DNA of 64,000 nt from Streptomyces iranensis (lineage in GTDB: Bacteria > Actinomycetota > Actinomycetes > Streptomycetales > Streptomycetaceae). The notes under the pieces were generated by a model. That model worked only from the letters and a program-made list of their open reading frames with translations, made no database searches and was not told where the DNA came from. The stretch lies in contig NZ_JAGGLR010000020.1 in the NCBI RefSeq assembly GCF_017874715.1, forward strand, positions 124,001-188,000, written 5' to 3'. Position numbers and translations under genes: made by a program. Shown here one piece after another: positions 51,064-59,927 of this stretch (positions are counted from its first letter, which is position 1; every line of letters starts with the position of its first letter).

Positions 51064-52112
51064 TGAGCGAGTCGGACGTCACCCGTGACGGCATCCGCGG
51101 CGCCCGGCCGGGCCGGGACGCTCAGGTCGGCAAGGGGATGGGGGACGGCAAGCGGCGCGGCCGCAAGGGCGGGAAGGGCCGCAAGGGCGATCAGCCGATG
51201 GTCCCCCGGGCGGAGTTCACCTCCTACTACGGGCGGCCGGTGCTCAACCCGCCCACCTGGCGTCCCCTGGACATCGCGGGCTACTTCTTCCTCGGCGGGC
51301 TCGCGGGCGCCGGGTCGGTGCTCGCGGCGGGCGCCGAACTGACCGGCCGTCCGGCCATGGCCCGCGCGCTCAAGGTGTCCTCGATCGCCGCCCTGACCGG
51401 CTCCACCGCCGCCCTGATCCACGACCTCGGGCGCCCCGGGCGGTTCGCCAATATGCTGCGGGTCTTCAAGCCCACCTCGCCGATGAGCGTCGGCTCATGG
51501 CTGCTGGCGGCCTACGGCCCGATGGCGGGTGCGGCCGCCGCCTCGGACCTGGCCGGGCGGCTGCCGCGGGCCGGCCGTGCGGCCACGGTGGGGGCGGCGC
51601 TGCTGGGCCCGGCGGTGGCCTCGTACACGGCGGTGCTGGCCGCCGACACGGCCGTCCCCGCATGGCACGACGGCTATCGCGAACTGCCGTATCTCTTCGT
51701 CGGCTCGGCCGCCATGGCGGCGGGCGGTATGGCCCTGCTGGCCTCGCCGGTCGCCGAGAACGCCCCGGCGCGGGGCGTGGCGCTGCTCGGCACGGCGGTG
51801 GAGACCGCCGCCGTCAAGGCCATGGAACGGCGGCTCGGGGTGGTCGCCGAGACCTACCGCGAGGGCCGGGCGGGCAGGCTGATGCGCGCCGCCGAGGCGC
51901 TGTCGGTGGCGGGCGCGCTCGGCGGCGCCCTCCTCGGCCGCCGCAGCCGCGCCGCCGCGGCCCTCAGCGGTGCCGCCCTGCTGGCGGCCTCCGCGTGCAC
52001 CCGTTTCGGGGTGTTCCACGCCGGGATGCGGTCGGCGGAGGACCCGAAGTACACGGTCCTGCCCCAGCGGGAGCGGCTCGAGGCGCGGCGGGAGCGGTCG
52101 GAGGACGACTGA
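51063..52112 (+). CDS. NrfD/PsrC-type membrane subunit of the formate dehydrogenase
   Basis: 349 aa. After a basic Lys/Gly-rich N-terminal 45 residues come about eight hydrophobic segments of NrfD type (RPLDIAGYFFLGGLAGAGSVL, LIHDLGRPGRFANMLRVFKPTSPMSVGSW). NrfD proteins pass electrons to the quinone pool. Here it replaces the cytochrome b gamma subunit of E. coli FDH-N, so no heme is needed. It overlaps the beta gene (TGATG). No fdhD, fdhE or selenocysteine genes lie nearby. Confidence 0.87.
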   Translation: MSESDVTRDGIRGARPGRDAQVGKGMGDGKRRGRKGGKGRKGDQPMVPRAEFTSYYGRPVLNPPTWRPLDIAGYFFLGGLAGAGSVLAAGAELTGRPAMARALKVSSIAALTGSTAALIHDLGRPGRFANMLRVFKPTSPMSVGSWLLAAYGPMAGAAAASDLAGRLPRAGRAATVGAALLGPAVASYTAVLAADTAVPAWHDGYRELPYLFVGSAAMAAGGMALLASPVAENAPARGVALLGTAVETAAVKAMERRLGVVAETYREGRAGRLMRAAEALSVAGALGGALLGRRSRAAAALSGAALLAASACTRFGVFHAGMRSAEDPKYTVLPQRERLEARRERSEDD

Positions 52113-52127
52113 CCCCGCCGCGCCGTA

Positions 52128-52346
52128 CGGCCTTCCGCGGTCTCTACCTCAGCGACGAGACCATTCGATTTCCCCCTCCCCGACGCCGACCACCGCTGTC
52201 TGCTGTGGGACCGCTCCCTGGGCACCGTCCTCCCCCGCTCCACCGATCTGGACCTGGACTTCTGCGCCGAGTCCTTCGAGCTGGCCGGCGGGCCGACTGA
52301 CCCTGGCCTCGGAGTTCGGCCCGTACACGTCCCTGCTGACGGACTG
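52128..52346 (+). pseudogene. Decayed gene remnant after the formate dehydrogenase operon
   Basis: Short protein-like stretches appear in different frames: AFRGLYLSDET, then after a shift FDFPLPDADHRCLLWDRS and STDLDLDFCAESFELAGG, then LTLASEFGPYTSLLTD in a third frame. This pattern suggests the end of a gene broken by small indels. No start or family can be assigned. The rest of the 52113-52414 gap holds the 8-bp tandem repeats. Confidence 0.35.
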
Positions 52347-52347
52347 A

Positions 52348-52379
52348 CTGACGGGCTGACGGGCTGACGGGCTGACGGG
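52348..52379. repeat. Four 8-bp tandem repeats
   Basis: Four exact copies of CTGACGGG, with imperfect copies (CTGACGGA, CTGACTGACGG) on both sides. They lie between the convergent formate dehydrogenase and sulfatase genes. Confidence 0.75.
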
Positions 52380-52414
52380 CTGACTGACGGACGGGCGCAG
52401 TGCCGCGTCGAGGG

Positions 52415-54454
52415 CTATCGCTCAGCCGAAGCCGACGGTGAGGTCGACGGCCTGGTCGACGGCGAAGCGGGGGCGGTTCCGCCGCCGGGGTTCGGACCGT
52501 AGGCGTCCAGGAAGCGGTCGCGGAAGGAGCTCATCTTCCACACCGGGGCCTTCGCGCCCGGCATCAGACCGTCGTCCCAGTCCCAGTGGGAGATCCGGTC
52601 CAGTACCGCCTTGTCGTGCGCGACGATCGCCACCGGCACGTCCCGGCTGGCGTTGTCGCCGCTGACCCGGGCGAGCGGCTGGTGGTCGCCGAGGAAGACC
52701 AGCACCGTGTTCTTGTTGCCGTACTTCAGCACATAGTCGATGAGGCTGTTGACCGAGTACTGGATGGACCTTCCGTACTCGGTCTTCACCTTCTTGGAAT
52801 CGGTGAACACGTCCGCGGGCTTCTTGCCCGCCTTCTGGATGGCCTTGTAGACCGAGCCGTTGCCGACCTCGCTCCAGGGGACCGTCTTGGGGATGGGCGC
52901 CCAGGGCTGGTGGCTGGAGGTCAGGATGATCTCCGACATCAGCGGCTTGTCGTGCTTCTTGCCGTGCTCCAGGCGCTGGAACGCCTTCAGGGCGTACTGG
53001 TCGGGCATGGTCGACCAGCTGAACTTCGGGCCCTTGTAGCCGAGTTCCCGGGAGTCGTAGACGTGGTCGAGGCCGTAGAACTTGCCCTCCGGCCAAGCCT
53101 TCTGCACCCCCGGCATGATGCCGACGGTCCGCCAGGCGCCGGTGCGCTGGAAGGCGCGGGTGATGGACATGTGGTCGCCCGCGGTGACGGTTCGGTAGCG
53201 GTTCTGGTTGTCGATCCACAGGCCGGTGAGGAAGGTGGAGTGACCCAGCCAGCTGCTGCCGCCGTACGTGGCCGAGGTGAGCCAGCCGCTCTTGGCGGCG
53301 AACCCGGCCTTGCCCAGCCGCTTGGTGGCGTTCTTGAGCGTCTTGTCGACACCGGGCGCGATCGCCGGGTCCTCGATGGCCGAGCGGCCGTAGCTCTCGA
53401 TGAAGGTGAAGATCATGTCCTTGCCGCGCAGCCCGGTCAGCAGCTGGTCGCCGGGGGTGTCGCCGTAGGTGTCCACGGCGGCCACCTTGGCGAACTCCCG
53501 CTCGTCCCTGAGGGTTTTGCGCACCCGCTCGGCCCGGTCCTGGAGCAGCGCGGTGGTGCTCCTGGACGCGAACGGCGCCCCGGCCACCTGCACCCCGAGC
53601 GCCGCGCACATCACCCAGACGGTGCCGAGCACCAGGGTGGTACGGGTGGCCACGGCGATGTTCCGCGCCATGACATTGCTGACCCGCAGGACGGCGAGCG
53701 CCATCAGGACGAGCAGTGCGACGGCGAGCACCACGACCCCGATCACGGCGACGGTGGCGGCCGTCCCACCGACCGAGTCCTTGAGGTACGACTCGGCGTC
53801 GTCCAGCAGTATCCAGTCGAGCACCACGTTGAACCCACGGCCGAGGAACTCGTTGAAGCCGATATCGAGGAGGTTCAGGATGGTCAGCGCCCCGAGGGCC
53901 GCCCCGGCGAGCACCGCCACCACCCGCCGCGCCATCGTCGGCAGCATGAGCAGCAGCGTGGCGCCGAAGATGCCCTCCACCGGGATGCGCATGAAGGCGC
54001 TGGGTTCGACGAGGGTGAGTTTGGTCGGCAGGAGGAGAGCGATGAACACGAGGGCGAGGGACAGTGTCGTGACCGTCCACGCCACCGTCCGTGCCGCGAC
54101 GGGGTACTTGGCGCGCCATCCCTTGCGGGCGGGGGCCGCGTCGGGGGCGGTGCCGACCAGGGGGCCGGTCACGGTGGTCTCCTCCGGGTCCTCCTCCGGG
54201 TCCTCCTCCACGTCCGCGACCGCGCCCTGGGCGGTGTCGGCGCCCCGGGCGGTGTCCGCGCCCTGGGCATCCGCGGCGGTGTCCGCCGCCTGGGCGGGGG
54301 CCGTATCCGGCTCCCCCGCGTCATCCCGCCCCTGGACGGGGACATCCGGTGTGCGCTCAGGTGGACCCTCCGGTGACGGGCCCTCCGTCAGGCCCTCCCC
54401 CGTGGTTCCCTTGTCCGATTCCGACCGCTGACGAGAGCTCGATTGGCGCGACAA
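52415..54454 (-). CDS. LTA synthase-like membrane sulfatase / phosphotransferase
   Basis: About 679 aa. An acidic, Asp/Glu/Ala/Thr-rich N-terminal ~110 residues are followed by about five membrane helices and a periplasmic alkaline-phosphatase-fold domain (MIFTFIESYGRSAIEDP, SATYGGSSWLGHSTFLTG with likely nucleophile Thr, VLVFLGDHQPLARVSGDN with metal-binding Asp-His). Relatives transfer or cleave phosphoglycerol-type groups on envelope polymers. The likely start is a TTG at 54454 with GGGAAGGA about 8 bases before it; the frame is open to 54613. It is divergent from the MerR gene. Confidence 0.82.
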   Translation of the reverse strand: MSRQSSSRQRSESDKGTTGEGLTEGPSPEGPPERTPDVPVQGRDDAGEPDTAPAQAADTAADAQGADTARGADTAQGAVADVEEDPEEDPEETTVTGPLVGTAPDAAPARKGWRAKYPVAARTVAWTVTTLSLALVFIALLLPTKLTLVEPSAFMRIPVEGIFGATLLLMLPTMARRVVAVLAGAALGALTILNLLDIGFNEFLGRGFNVVLDWILLDDAESYLKDSVGGTAATVAVIGVVVLAVALLVLMALAVLRVSNVMARNIAVATRTTLVLGTVWVMCAALGVQVAGAPFASRSTTALLQDRAERVRKTLRDEREFAKVAAVDTYGDTPGDQLLTGLRGKDMIFTFIESYGRSAIEDPAIAPGVDKTLKNATKRLGKAGFAAKSGWLTSATYGGSSWLGHSTFLTGLWIDNQNRYRTVTAGDHMSITRAFQRTGAWRTVGIMPGVQKAWPEGKFYGLDHVYDSRELGYKGPKFSWSTMPDQYALKAFQRLEHGKKHDKPLMSEIILTSSHQPWAPIPKTVPWSEVGNGSVYKAIQKAGKKPADVFTDSKKVKTEYGRSIQYSVNSLIDYVLKYGNKNTVLVFLGDHQPLARVSGDNASRDVPVAIVAHDKAVLDRISHWDWDDGLMPGAKAPVWKMSSFRDRFLDAYGPNPGGGTAPASPSTRPSTSPSASAER

Positions 54455-54625
54455 CCCGAAGGTCCTTCCCTGCGAAGCCCGGTGGTGGCACGGCGGACCC
54501 GGCTCGGGTGGCCGGTGCCCGTCGTTATCCGTACGGCGTGCCAGGGGTCCGCGTTCAATCACCTGGCACTTTTTCCCGGCGCCTCCCGCCCCTCGCGAGC
54601 GCATCCACCCCACGATACGCTGACT

Positions 54626-54645
54626 CCTTCACATGGATGTGAAGG
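54626..54645. promoter_or_regulatory. Inverted repeat, likely MerR operator
   Basis: CCTTCACAT-GG-ATGTGAAGG: two perfect 9-base arms around two bases, ending 26 bp before the MerR start codon. TGACTC just before it (54621-54626) may serve as a -35 box; MerR-type operators normally sit in an overlong -35/-10 spacer. The remainder of the 216-bp divergent region shows nothing else. Confidence 0.6.
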
Positions 54646-54670
54646 ATGCGGGGGTGAGAGGACGGGGCAT

Positions 54671-55042
54671 ATGCGCATCGGAGAGCTGTCGGAGCGCACC
54701 GGCACACCGCGCCGGCTGCTGCGCTACTACGAGGAGCAGGGGCTGATCCTGCCCGACCGCTGCGCGAACGGCTATCGCTCGTACGACGAGCGTCTCGTCG
54801 ACCGGATACTGCAGATCAGGGGCCTGCTCGACGCCGGGCTCCCCACCCGCATCATCAAGCAGATCCTGCCGTGCCTCGACAAGCCCCGGCTCATCCACTT
54901 CTCCGATGCCACACCGGAGATGGTCGCCACGCTGGAGAACGAGCGGGATCGCATGACCCGGCGCATCGAGTGCCTGACCCGCAACCGGGAAGCGATCTCC
55001 CAGTATCTTGACGCCGTGCTCGGCAACCACGCCACCAGCTGA
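54671..55042 (+). CDS. MerR-family transcriptional regulator
   Basis: 123 aa. Winged HTH at 1-70 starts directly MRIGELSERTGTPRRLLRYYEEQGLI and includes GYRSYDERLVDRILQI; a short coiled-coil dimerisation helix follows (ENERDRMTRRIECLTRNREAI). There is no C-terminal metal-binding cysteine cluster, so it is not a metal sensor of the classical type. It is followed 19 bp later by a VOC protein that may be its target and whose ligand it may share. A matching palindromic operator lies just upstream. Confidence 0.9.
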   Translation: MRIGELSERTGTPRRLLRYYEEQGLILPDRCANGYRSYDERLVDRILQIRGLLDAGLPTRIIKQILPCLDKPRLIHFSDATPEMVATLENERDRMTRRIECLTRNREAISQYLDAVLGNHATS

Positions 55043-55061
55043 CTCACCCAGGGAGCGCGAG

Positions 55062-55412
55062 ATGACCGTCCGCCGTGTCGTACCCAACATCCGGTCCGAA
55101 GCGATGCGGGAGAACCGGGAGTTCTACGGCCTCCTGGGCTTCGAAGAGGTGATGAACCAGGGCTGGATCATGACGCTCGCCTCCGCCACCAACCCCACGG
55201 CCCAGATCAGCGTGCTGACCCATGACGAGACCGGTCCGGTGGTCCCCGATGTGAGCGTCGAGGTGGACGACGTGGACGCGGCCTACGCGGCGATGTGCGA
55301 CAGCGGCGCCGAGATCGTGCACTCCCTGCGGGACGAGGAGTGGGGCGTCCGCCGCTTCTTCGTCCGCGACCCCAACGGCCGCGTGATCAATGTGCTGAGC
55401 CACCGCCGATAA
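55062..55412 (+). CDS. VOC (glyoxalase/bleomycin resistance fold) protein
   Basis: 116 aa single-domain vicinal-oxygen-chelate protein: RRVVPNIRSEAMRENREFYG at the start, LGFEEVMNQGWIMTLAS, then VEVDDVDAAYAAM and FFVRDPNGRVINVLSHR. Members bind metals, toxins or small ligands; drug-sequestering and isomerase activities are known in the family. It lies directly after the MerR regulator, suggesting an inducible protective protein. GGGAGCG precedes the ATG. Confidence 0.88.
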   Translation: MTVRRVVPNIRSEAMRENREFYGLLGFEEVMNQGWIMTLASATNPTAQISVLTHDETGPVVPDVSVEVDDVDAAYAAMCDSGAEIVHSLRDEEWGVRRFFVRDPNGRVINVLSHRR

Positions 55413-55454
55413 CCCGCTGCGTGCCGCCCGCACACCGCGCTAGCGTCATCCCTC

Positions 55455-55970
55455 ATGACGACGCCACCGCGCATCCGCCCGCACCGCTCCGCCGATGAGC
55501 GCACCCAGCTGCTGGGCTGGCTCGATATGCAGCGCGCCATCATCGCGTGGAAATGCGAGGGCCTGTCCGAGGCGGACGCCCACCGCTCCCTCCTCCCCGC
55601 CTCGCCCCTGATGACTTTGGCCGGGATCGTCTCCCATTTACGCTGGGTGGAGCACCTGTGGTTCGAGATCGTCCTGCTCGGCCACCCGGCCCAGGGACCC
55701 CGGTTCGACGATGACGTCGAGCACGCCGGCATGAGAGTCGAGGGCATCCCGCTCGCCCAGCTCCTCGAGGACTACGCCCAGCAGTGCCAGGTGTCCAACG
55801 AGATCACCGCGACCCACGCCCTGGACGACACCGGCCGCCACCCGGACTCCAGCGCCACCTCCACCAGCCTGCGATGGATCCTCTTCCACATGATCGAGGA
55901 AACCGCCCGCCACGCCGGCCATATGGACACCATCCGGGAACTCGTCGACGGCGAGAAGGGCTACTACTGA
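55455..55970 (+). CDS. DinB-family (DUF664) protein
   Basis: 171 aa four-helix bundle of the DinB/mycothiol-dependent enzyme superfamily, DUF664 branch. Three likely metal-binding histidines are in IVSHLRWVEHLWFE and ETARHAGHMD. Members include mycothiol S-transferases. Codon 62 is TTA (55638-55640), so expression may depend on bldA. It follows the VOC gene after 42 bp. A substrate cannot be told. Confidence 0.87.
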   Translation: MTTPPRIRPHRSADERTQLLGWLDMQRAIIAWKCEGLSEADAHRSLLPASPLMTLAGIVSHLRWVEHLWFEIVLLGHPAQGPRFDDDVEHAGMRVEGIPLAQLLEDYAQQCQVSNEITATHALDDTGRHPDSSATSTSLRWILFHMIEETARHAGHMDTIRELVDGEKGYY

Positions 55971-55982
55971 CGCCCGGCTACG

Positions 55983-56370
55983 GTGGCCGGAAGACGTACA
56001 AGGAGCGCGTACGGGCGGACATCCGGCACGCCCTGGACTGTCCGACGTCTTCACCTTCACCCAGGACCAGACCGGCGATCCGCAGGCGCTGCACCCCTCG
56101 ACCGTGCGCGGCTCCAGCCAGGCGCCGGCCACCGCGGGCCCCGGTACGGGCGAGTATCCGGAGGCCGACTTCGACCGGCCGGTGCGGCTGCGGAAGCCGC
56201 TGATCACCTCGGGGCGCGCGGCGAAGGCGGATGAGTTCCTGACCCAGGCGCGGCCCTCGGAACTCGCCCTCACACTGGTCGACTCCGGGGGCGAGCGCAC
56301 CCCGAAGGGCGTCAACCTCCAGGACCGGGCCGGTCAGCAGAGTTTCGATGTAGGCCCGGCGCGCGGCGGC
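55983..56370 (+). pseudogene. Decayed gene remnant downstream of the DinB gene
   Basis: Protein-like sequence shifts frame: GGRKTYKERVRADIRHALD in one frame, then SDVFTFTQDQTGDPQALHPS through FDRPVRLRKPLITSGRAAKAD and SELALTLVDSGGERTPKG in another, ending against the convergent GntR gene. There is no plausible start codon or ribosome-binding site. It may be one gene broken by an indel or pieces of two genes. Family not recognised. Confidence 0.4.
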
Positions 56371-56374
56371 CGGG

Positions 56375-57133
56375 TCAGCGGTCCCCCCGGGCGGCGGTGC
56401 GCCGGGCGCTGTCGCGGCGGGGCCGCAAGGGAGCGTCCTCGTCGCTGAAGAGCTCGGGGTGCTTGGTGCGGATCTTCTCCACATCGCTGAAGACCAGCCG
56501 CAGATGGGAGCGGAGCGACTCGTCGGCGCGGTCCAGATCGCCCGCCTCCAGCAGGTCGACCACCTCGCGGTGCTGGCCGATGAGCAGGGACATCTGCTGG
56601 GTCATCGGCAGTGACAGCCTGCGGGCCCGGTCCAGCTGGGCCTTGGCCTGGCTGACGACCGGCCAGGCCGAGGCGTGTCCGCTGACGGCCATCAGGCGGG
56701 CGTGGAACTCCTCGTCCAGCTGGAAGAAGCCCTCCATGTCGGACTGGCGGTCGGCCTCCTCCTGCGCGGTGAGCAGCACCCGCAGCTCGGCCACGTCCCG
56801 CGCGCCGGCCTTGCCGACGGCCTCCCGCAGCGCGGCGCACTCCAGCGCCTCCCGGATGAACTGGGCGGAGGCGACAGCGCGCTCCCGGATGCGCGAGACG
56901 AACGTGCCCATCTGGGGATAGATGTCCACCAGCCCCTCGTCGGCGAGCAGGATCAGGGACTCGCGGACGGGAGTGCGGCTCACCCCGAGCTCGGCCGCCA
57001 GATCGTTCTCCGAGACGGCGGAGCCAGGCTCCAGCTCCAGGCCGACGATGCGCGAACGCAGCACCTCATGGACCAGTTGCCGGGTGTTACGCCCCCGGGA
57101 GCGTGCCGTGTGCAGTCCCTCCGCCGATACCAT
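56375..57133 (-). CDS. GntR-family (FadR/FCD) regulator of the hexuronate operon
   Basis: 252 aa. N-terminal winged HTH at about 15-80 (VHEVLRSRIVGLELEPGSAV, LAAELGVSRTPVRESLILL) and a C-terminal all-helical FCD ligand domain with metal-binding histidines (DEEFHARLMAVSGH, GQHREVVDLLEAGD, LRSHLRLVF). The Arg/Pro-rich tail is unusual only in composition. It diverges from the mannonate dehydratase gene, so it is probably its repressor, responding to a hexuronate or its breakdown product. AAGGAG precedes the ATG. Confidence 0.9.
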   Translation of the reverse strand: MVSAEGLHTARSRGRNTRQLVHEVLRSRIVGLELEPGSAVSENDLAAELGVSRTPVRESLILLADEGLVDIYPQMGTFVSRIRERAVASAQFIREALECAALREAVGKAGARDVAELRVLLTAQEEADRQSDMEGFFQLDEEFHARLMAVSGHASAWPVVSQAKAQLDRARRLSLPMTQQMSLLIGQHREVVDLLEAGDLDRADESLRSHLRLVFSDVEKIRTKHPELFSDEDAPLRPRRDSARRTAARGDR

Positions 57134-57151
57134 CCGGCTCCTTCCGAACCC

Positions 57152-57185
57152 TTGACTCCGCTTGCTGACGTACTTGTATGGTAGC
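57152..57185 (+). promoter_or_regulatory. Likely promoter and operator of the hexuronate operon
   Basis: TTGACT at 57152-57157 is followed after 17-19 bases by TGTATG/TATGGT. TACTTGTATGGTA overlapping the -10 region resembles the TTGTAT half-sites of GntR-family operators. The site lies 55-90 bp before the mannonate dehydratase start. Confidence 0.4.
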
Positions 57186-57240
57186 CGACCGACAGCCCGG
57201 ACTCCACCCCGGGAGCCCGCTCAGTGAGGAGCACGCACGC

Positions 57241-58458
57241 ATGGCCACGATCACGGAGGCCAAGGTCATCGTCACCTCGCCGGGTCGCAATTTCGTGACC
57301 CTGAAGGTGACCACCTCCGACGGCGTGACCGGTCTCGGTGACGCGACCCTGAACGGCCGCGAGCTCGCGGTCGCCTCATATCTGGAGGACCACCTCGTAC
57401 CACTGCTGATCGGGCGCGACCCCGCCCGCATCGAGGACACCTGGCACTACCTCTACAAGGGGGCCTACTGGCGCCGCGGCCCGGTGACCATGACCGCCAT
57501 CTCGGCCGTGGACACCGCACTGTGGGACATCAAGGGCAAGGTCGCGGGCCTTCCGGTGTACGAACTGCTGGGCGGCAAGGCCCGCGAGGGCGCCCTGGTC
57601 TACGGCCACGCCAGCGGCGGCGACGTCCCCGAGCTGCTGGACGACGTGGCCCGCTTCCAGGAGATGGGCTACCGCGCGATCCGCGCCCAGGCCGCCGTCC
57701 CCGGCTCACCGGGCACCTACGGCATCCGCCACGGCACGGTCGCCACCGTCTACGAGCCGGCCACCGGCGCGCTGCCCGAGGAGCAGCCGTGGTCCACCGA
57801 GGCGTATCTGGACTTCGCACCGCGCTATCTGGAGGCGGTCCGCGAACGGTTCGGCTTCGGCTTCCACCTGCTGCACGACGTCCACCACCGGCTCACCCCC
57901 ACCGAGGCGGGGCGGCTCGGCCGCAGCCTGGAGGAGGTGCGGCTGTTCTGGATGGAGGACCCCACCCCCGCCGAGCTCCAGGAGTCCTTCCGCCAGATCC
58001 GCCAGTCCACCACCACCCCGATCGCGGTCGGCGAGGTCTTCAACTCCATCTGGGACTGCCAGCAGCTCATCACCGAGCGGCTCATCGACTACATCCGCGC
58101 CTCGGTGGTGCACGCCGGAGGCATCACCCATCTGCGGCGGATCTTCCACCTCGCCGAGCTGTACCAGGTGCGCACCGGTTCACACGGCGCCACCGACCTG
58201 TCCCCGGTGAGCATGTCGGCGGCCGTCCACCTCGATGTCACCGTGCCCAACTTCGGCATCCAGGAGTACATGGCGCACGACCCGCTCACCCACGAGGTGT
58301 TCCGGCCCGGCTACGAACTGATCGACGGCGCCCTGCACCCCCAGGCCGTGCCCGGCCTCGGCATCGAGCTCGACGAGCAGGCGGCCGCCCGCTTCCCCTA
58401 CGACCCGAAGTACCTCCCGGTGAGCCGCCGTACCGACGGGTCGGTGCACGACTGGTGA
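57241..58458 (+). CDS. manD: D-mannonate dehydratase, enolase superfamily (ManD)
   Basis: 405 aa. Magnesium ligands Asp213 (LLHDVHHRL), Glu239 (FWMEDPTP) and Glu265 (VGEVFNSI), plus catalytic His215 and His315 (TGSHGATDLSP), match the mannonate dehydratase subgroup of the enolase superfamily. It converts D-mannonate to 2-keto-3-deoxygluconate. Some ManD-like proteins act mainly on D-gluconate or have low activity, so substrate preference is not certain, but the fructuronate reductase gene overlapping its end fits mannonate. GAGGAG precedes the ATG, and the stop overlaps the next GTG. Confidence 0.88.
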   Translation: MATITEAKVIVTSPGRNFVTLKVTTSDGVTGLGDATLNGRELAVASYLEDHLVPLLIGRDPARIEDTWHYLYKGAYWRRGPVTMTAISAVDTALWDIKGKVAGLPVYELLGGKAREGALVYGHASGGDVPELLDDVARFQEMGYRAIRAQAAVPGSPGTYGIRHGTVATVYEPATGALPEEQPWSTEAYLDFAPRYLEAVRERFGFGFHLLHDVHHRLTPTEAGRLGRSLEEVRLFWMEDPTPAELQESFRQIRQSTTTPIAVGEVFNSIWDCQQLITERLIDYIRASVVHAGGITHLRRIFHLAELYQVRTGSHGATDLSPVSMSAAVHLDVTVPNFGIQEYMAHDPLTHEVFRPGYELIDGALHPQAVPGLGIELDEQAAARFPYDPKYLPVSRRTDGSVHDW

Positions 58459-59894
58459 CCGCCGACTCCCCGCCGCGCCTGTCGCTGGCCACCCTGCCCC
58501 GCGTCCCCGCCGAGAGCCGCCCGCCCATCGACCCGGGGGCGCTGCGCCCCCGGATCGTGCACCTGGGCATCGGCGCCTTCCACCGCGCCCACCAGGCCCT
58601 CTACACCGAAGCCGCCGAGGCCGCGCACGGCGGCGGCTGGGGCATCGCCGGCGTCACCCAGCGCAGCCGGTCCGTCGTGGACGCGCTGCGCCCACAGGAC
58701 GGGCTGTACTCCTTCACCGAACGGCGCCCCGACGGCCCGGCCACCCGCGTGGTCGGCACCGTGACCGAGGTGCTGCACGCCACCGACGACGGCACCCGGC
58801 TCGGCGCGCTCCTCGCCTCCCCCGAGGTCACCGTCGTCACCCTCACCGTCACCGAGAAGGGCTACCGGCGCGACGCCGCCACCGGCGGACTCGCCCTGGA
58901 CGACCCGCTGATCCGGGACGACCTGGCGGGACGGCCCGCGCCCGTGAGCGTGGCCGGGCAGCTCGCCGCGGGGCTGCGCGCCCGGCTGCGGGCCGACGGC
59001 GCCCCGGTGTCGCTCGTCTCCTGCGACAACATGGCCGACAACGGCGCGGTACTGCGGCGCCTGGTACGGGAGTTCATCGCCGCCACCGCATGGGACGACC
59101 GCGACCGCCTGCTGGACTGGATCACCGGCTCGGTCGCCTTCCCCGCCACCGTCGTCGACCGCATCGTCCCCGCCACCACCGACACCGACCGGCGGACCGC
59201 CGCCCGCGCCCTGACCCTGGACGACGCGGGCGCGGTCACCGGCGAACCGTTCACCCAGTGGGTCCTCCAGGACATCTTCGCCGCCGACCGCCCGCACTGG
59301 GAGGCGGCCGGGGTCCGCTTCGTCCCCGATGTGAGCCCCTACCAGCTCGCCAAACTCCGGCTGCTCAACGGCGCCCACTCGCTCATCGCGTATCTCGGAC
59401 TCGGACTCGGACACGGATGCGAGACCGTCGCCGATGTCCTGGCCACCCCCTGGGGCGAGGAGACCGTACGCGCCTACTGCGCCGAGGCCGCGCAGAGCCT
59501 GCCCCCCACCGAGGGTCTTGACCTCCCCGCCTACATCGACAGCCTGGTGGACCGCTTCGCCAACCCCGCGATGCACCACCGCATCCAGCAGATCGCCATG
59601 GACGGATCCCAGAAGATCCCCGAACGGTGGCTCGCCCCGCTGCGCGAACTGCGCGCCGCCGGACGGGACACCCCGCTCCTGGCCACCGCCCTCGCCGCCT
59701 GGGCCCGCCGCACCCGCGACCGCCCCCTGGACGATCCCCGGGCCGAGGAGCTGCGCCGCGCCTGGGACGGCCCGCACACCGAGGCCCCGCGCCGGCTGCT
59801 GCGGCTGCTGGGCGCCGAAGACCTCGCCGACGACACCGCCCTCGTCGCGTCCGTACGGGCGGAGCTGGACCCCGGCGCCCGGCCACCGCGCTGA
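58455..59894 (+). CDS. uxuB: Mannitol dehydrogenase-family protein, likely D-fructuronate reductase (UxuB-like)
   Basis: 479 aa NAD-dependent polyol dehydrogenase. It has the N-terminal Rossmann site IVHLGIGAFHRAHQA, the mid-protein VSLVSCDNMADNG, and the C-terminal KLRLLNGAHS with the catalytic Lys. The family includes mannitol 2-dehydrogenase and fructuronate reductase. Its place between mannonate dehydratase and a hexuronate-type transporter argues for interconversion of fructuronate and mannonate. The GTG start overlaps the upstream TGA (GTGA). Downstream the transporter follows after 33 bp. Confidence 0.85.
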   Translation: MTADSPPRLSLATLPRVPAESRPPIDPGALRPRIVHLGIGAFHRAHQALYTEAAEAAHGGGWGIAGVTQRSRSVVDALRPQDGLYSFTERRPDGPATRVVGTVTEVLHATDDGTRLGALLASPEVTVVTLTVTEKGYRRDAATGGLALDDPLIRDDLAGRPAPVSVAGQLAAGLRARLRADGAPVSLVSCDNMADNGAVLRRLVREFIAATAWDDRDRLLDWITGSVAFPATVVDRIVPATTDTDRRTAARALTLDDAGAVTGEPFTQWVLQDIFAADRPHWEAAGVRFVPDVSPYQLAKLRLLNGAHSLIAYLGLGLGHGCETVADVLATPWGEETVRAYCAEAAQSLPPTEGLDLPAYIDSLVDRFANPAMHHRIQQIAMDGSQKIPERWLAPLRELRAAGRDTPLLATALAAWARRTRDRPLDDPRAEELRRAWDGPHTEAPRRLLRLLGAEDLADDTALVASVRAELDPGARPPR

Positions 59895-59927
59895 CCCCAC
59901 GCACCGCCCCTTCAAAGGAGAGCCGCC

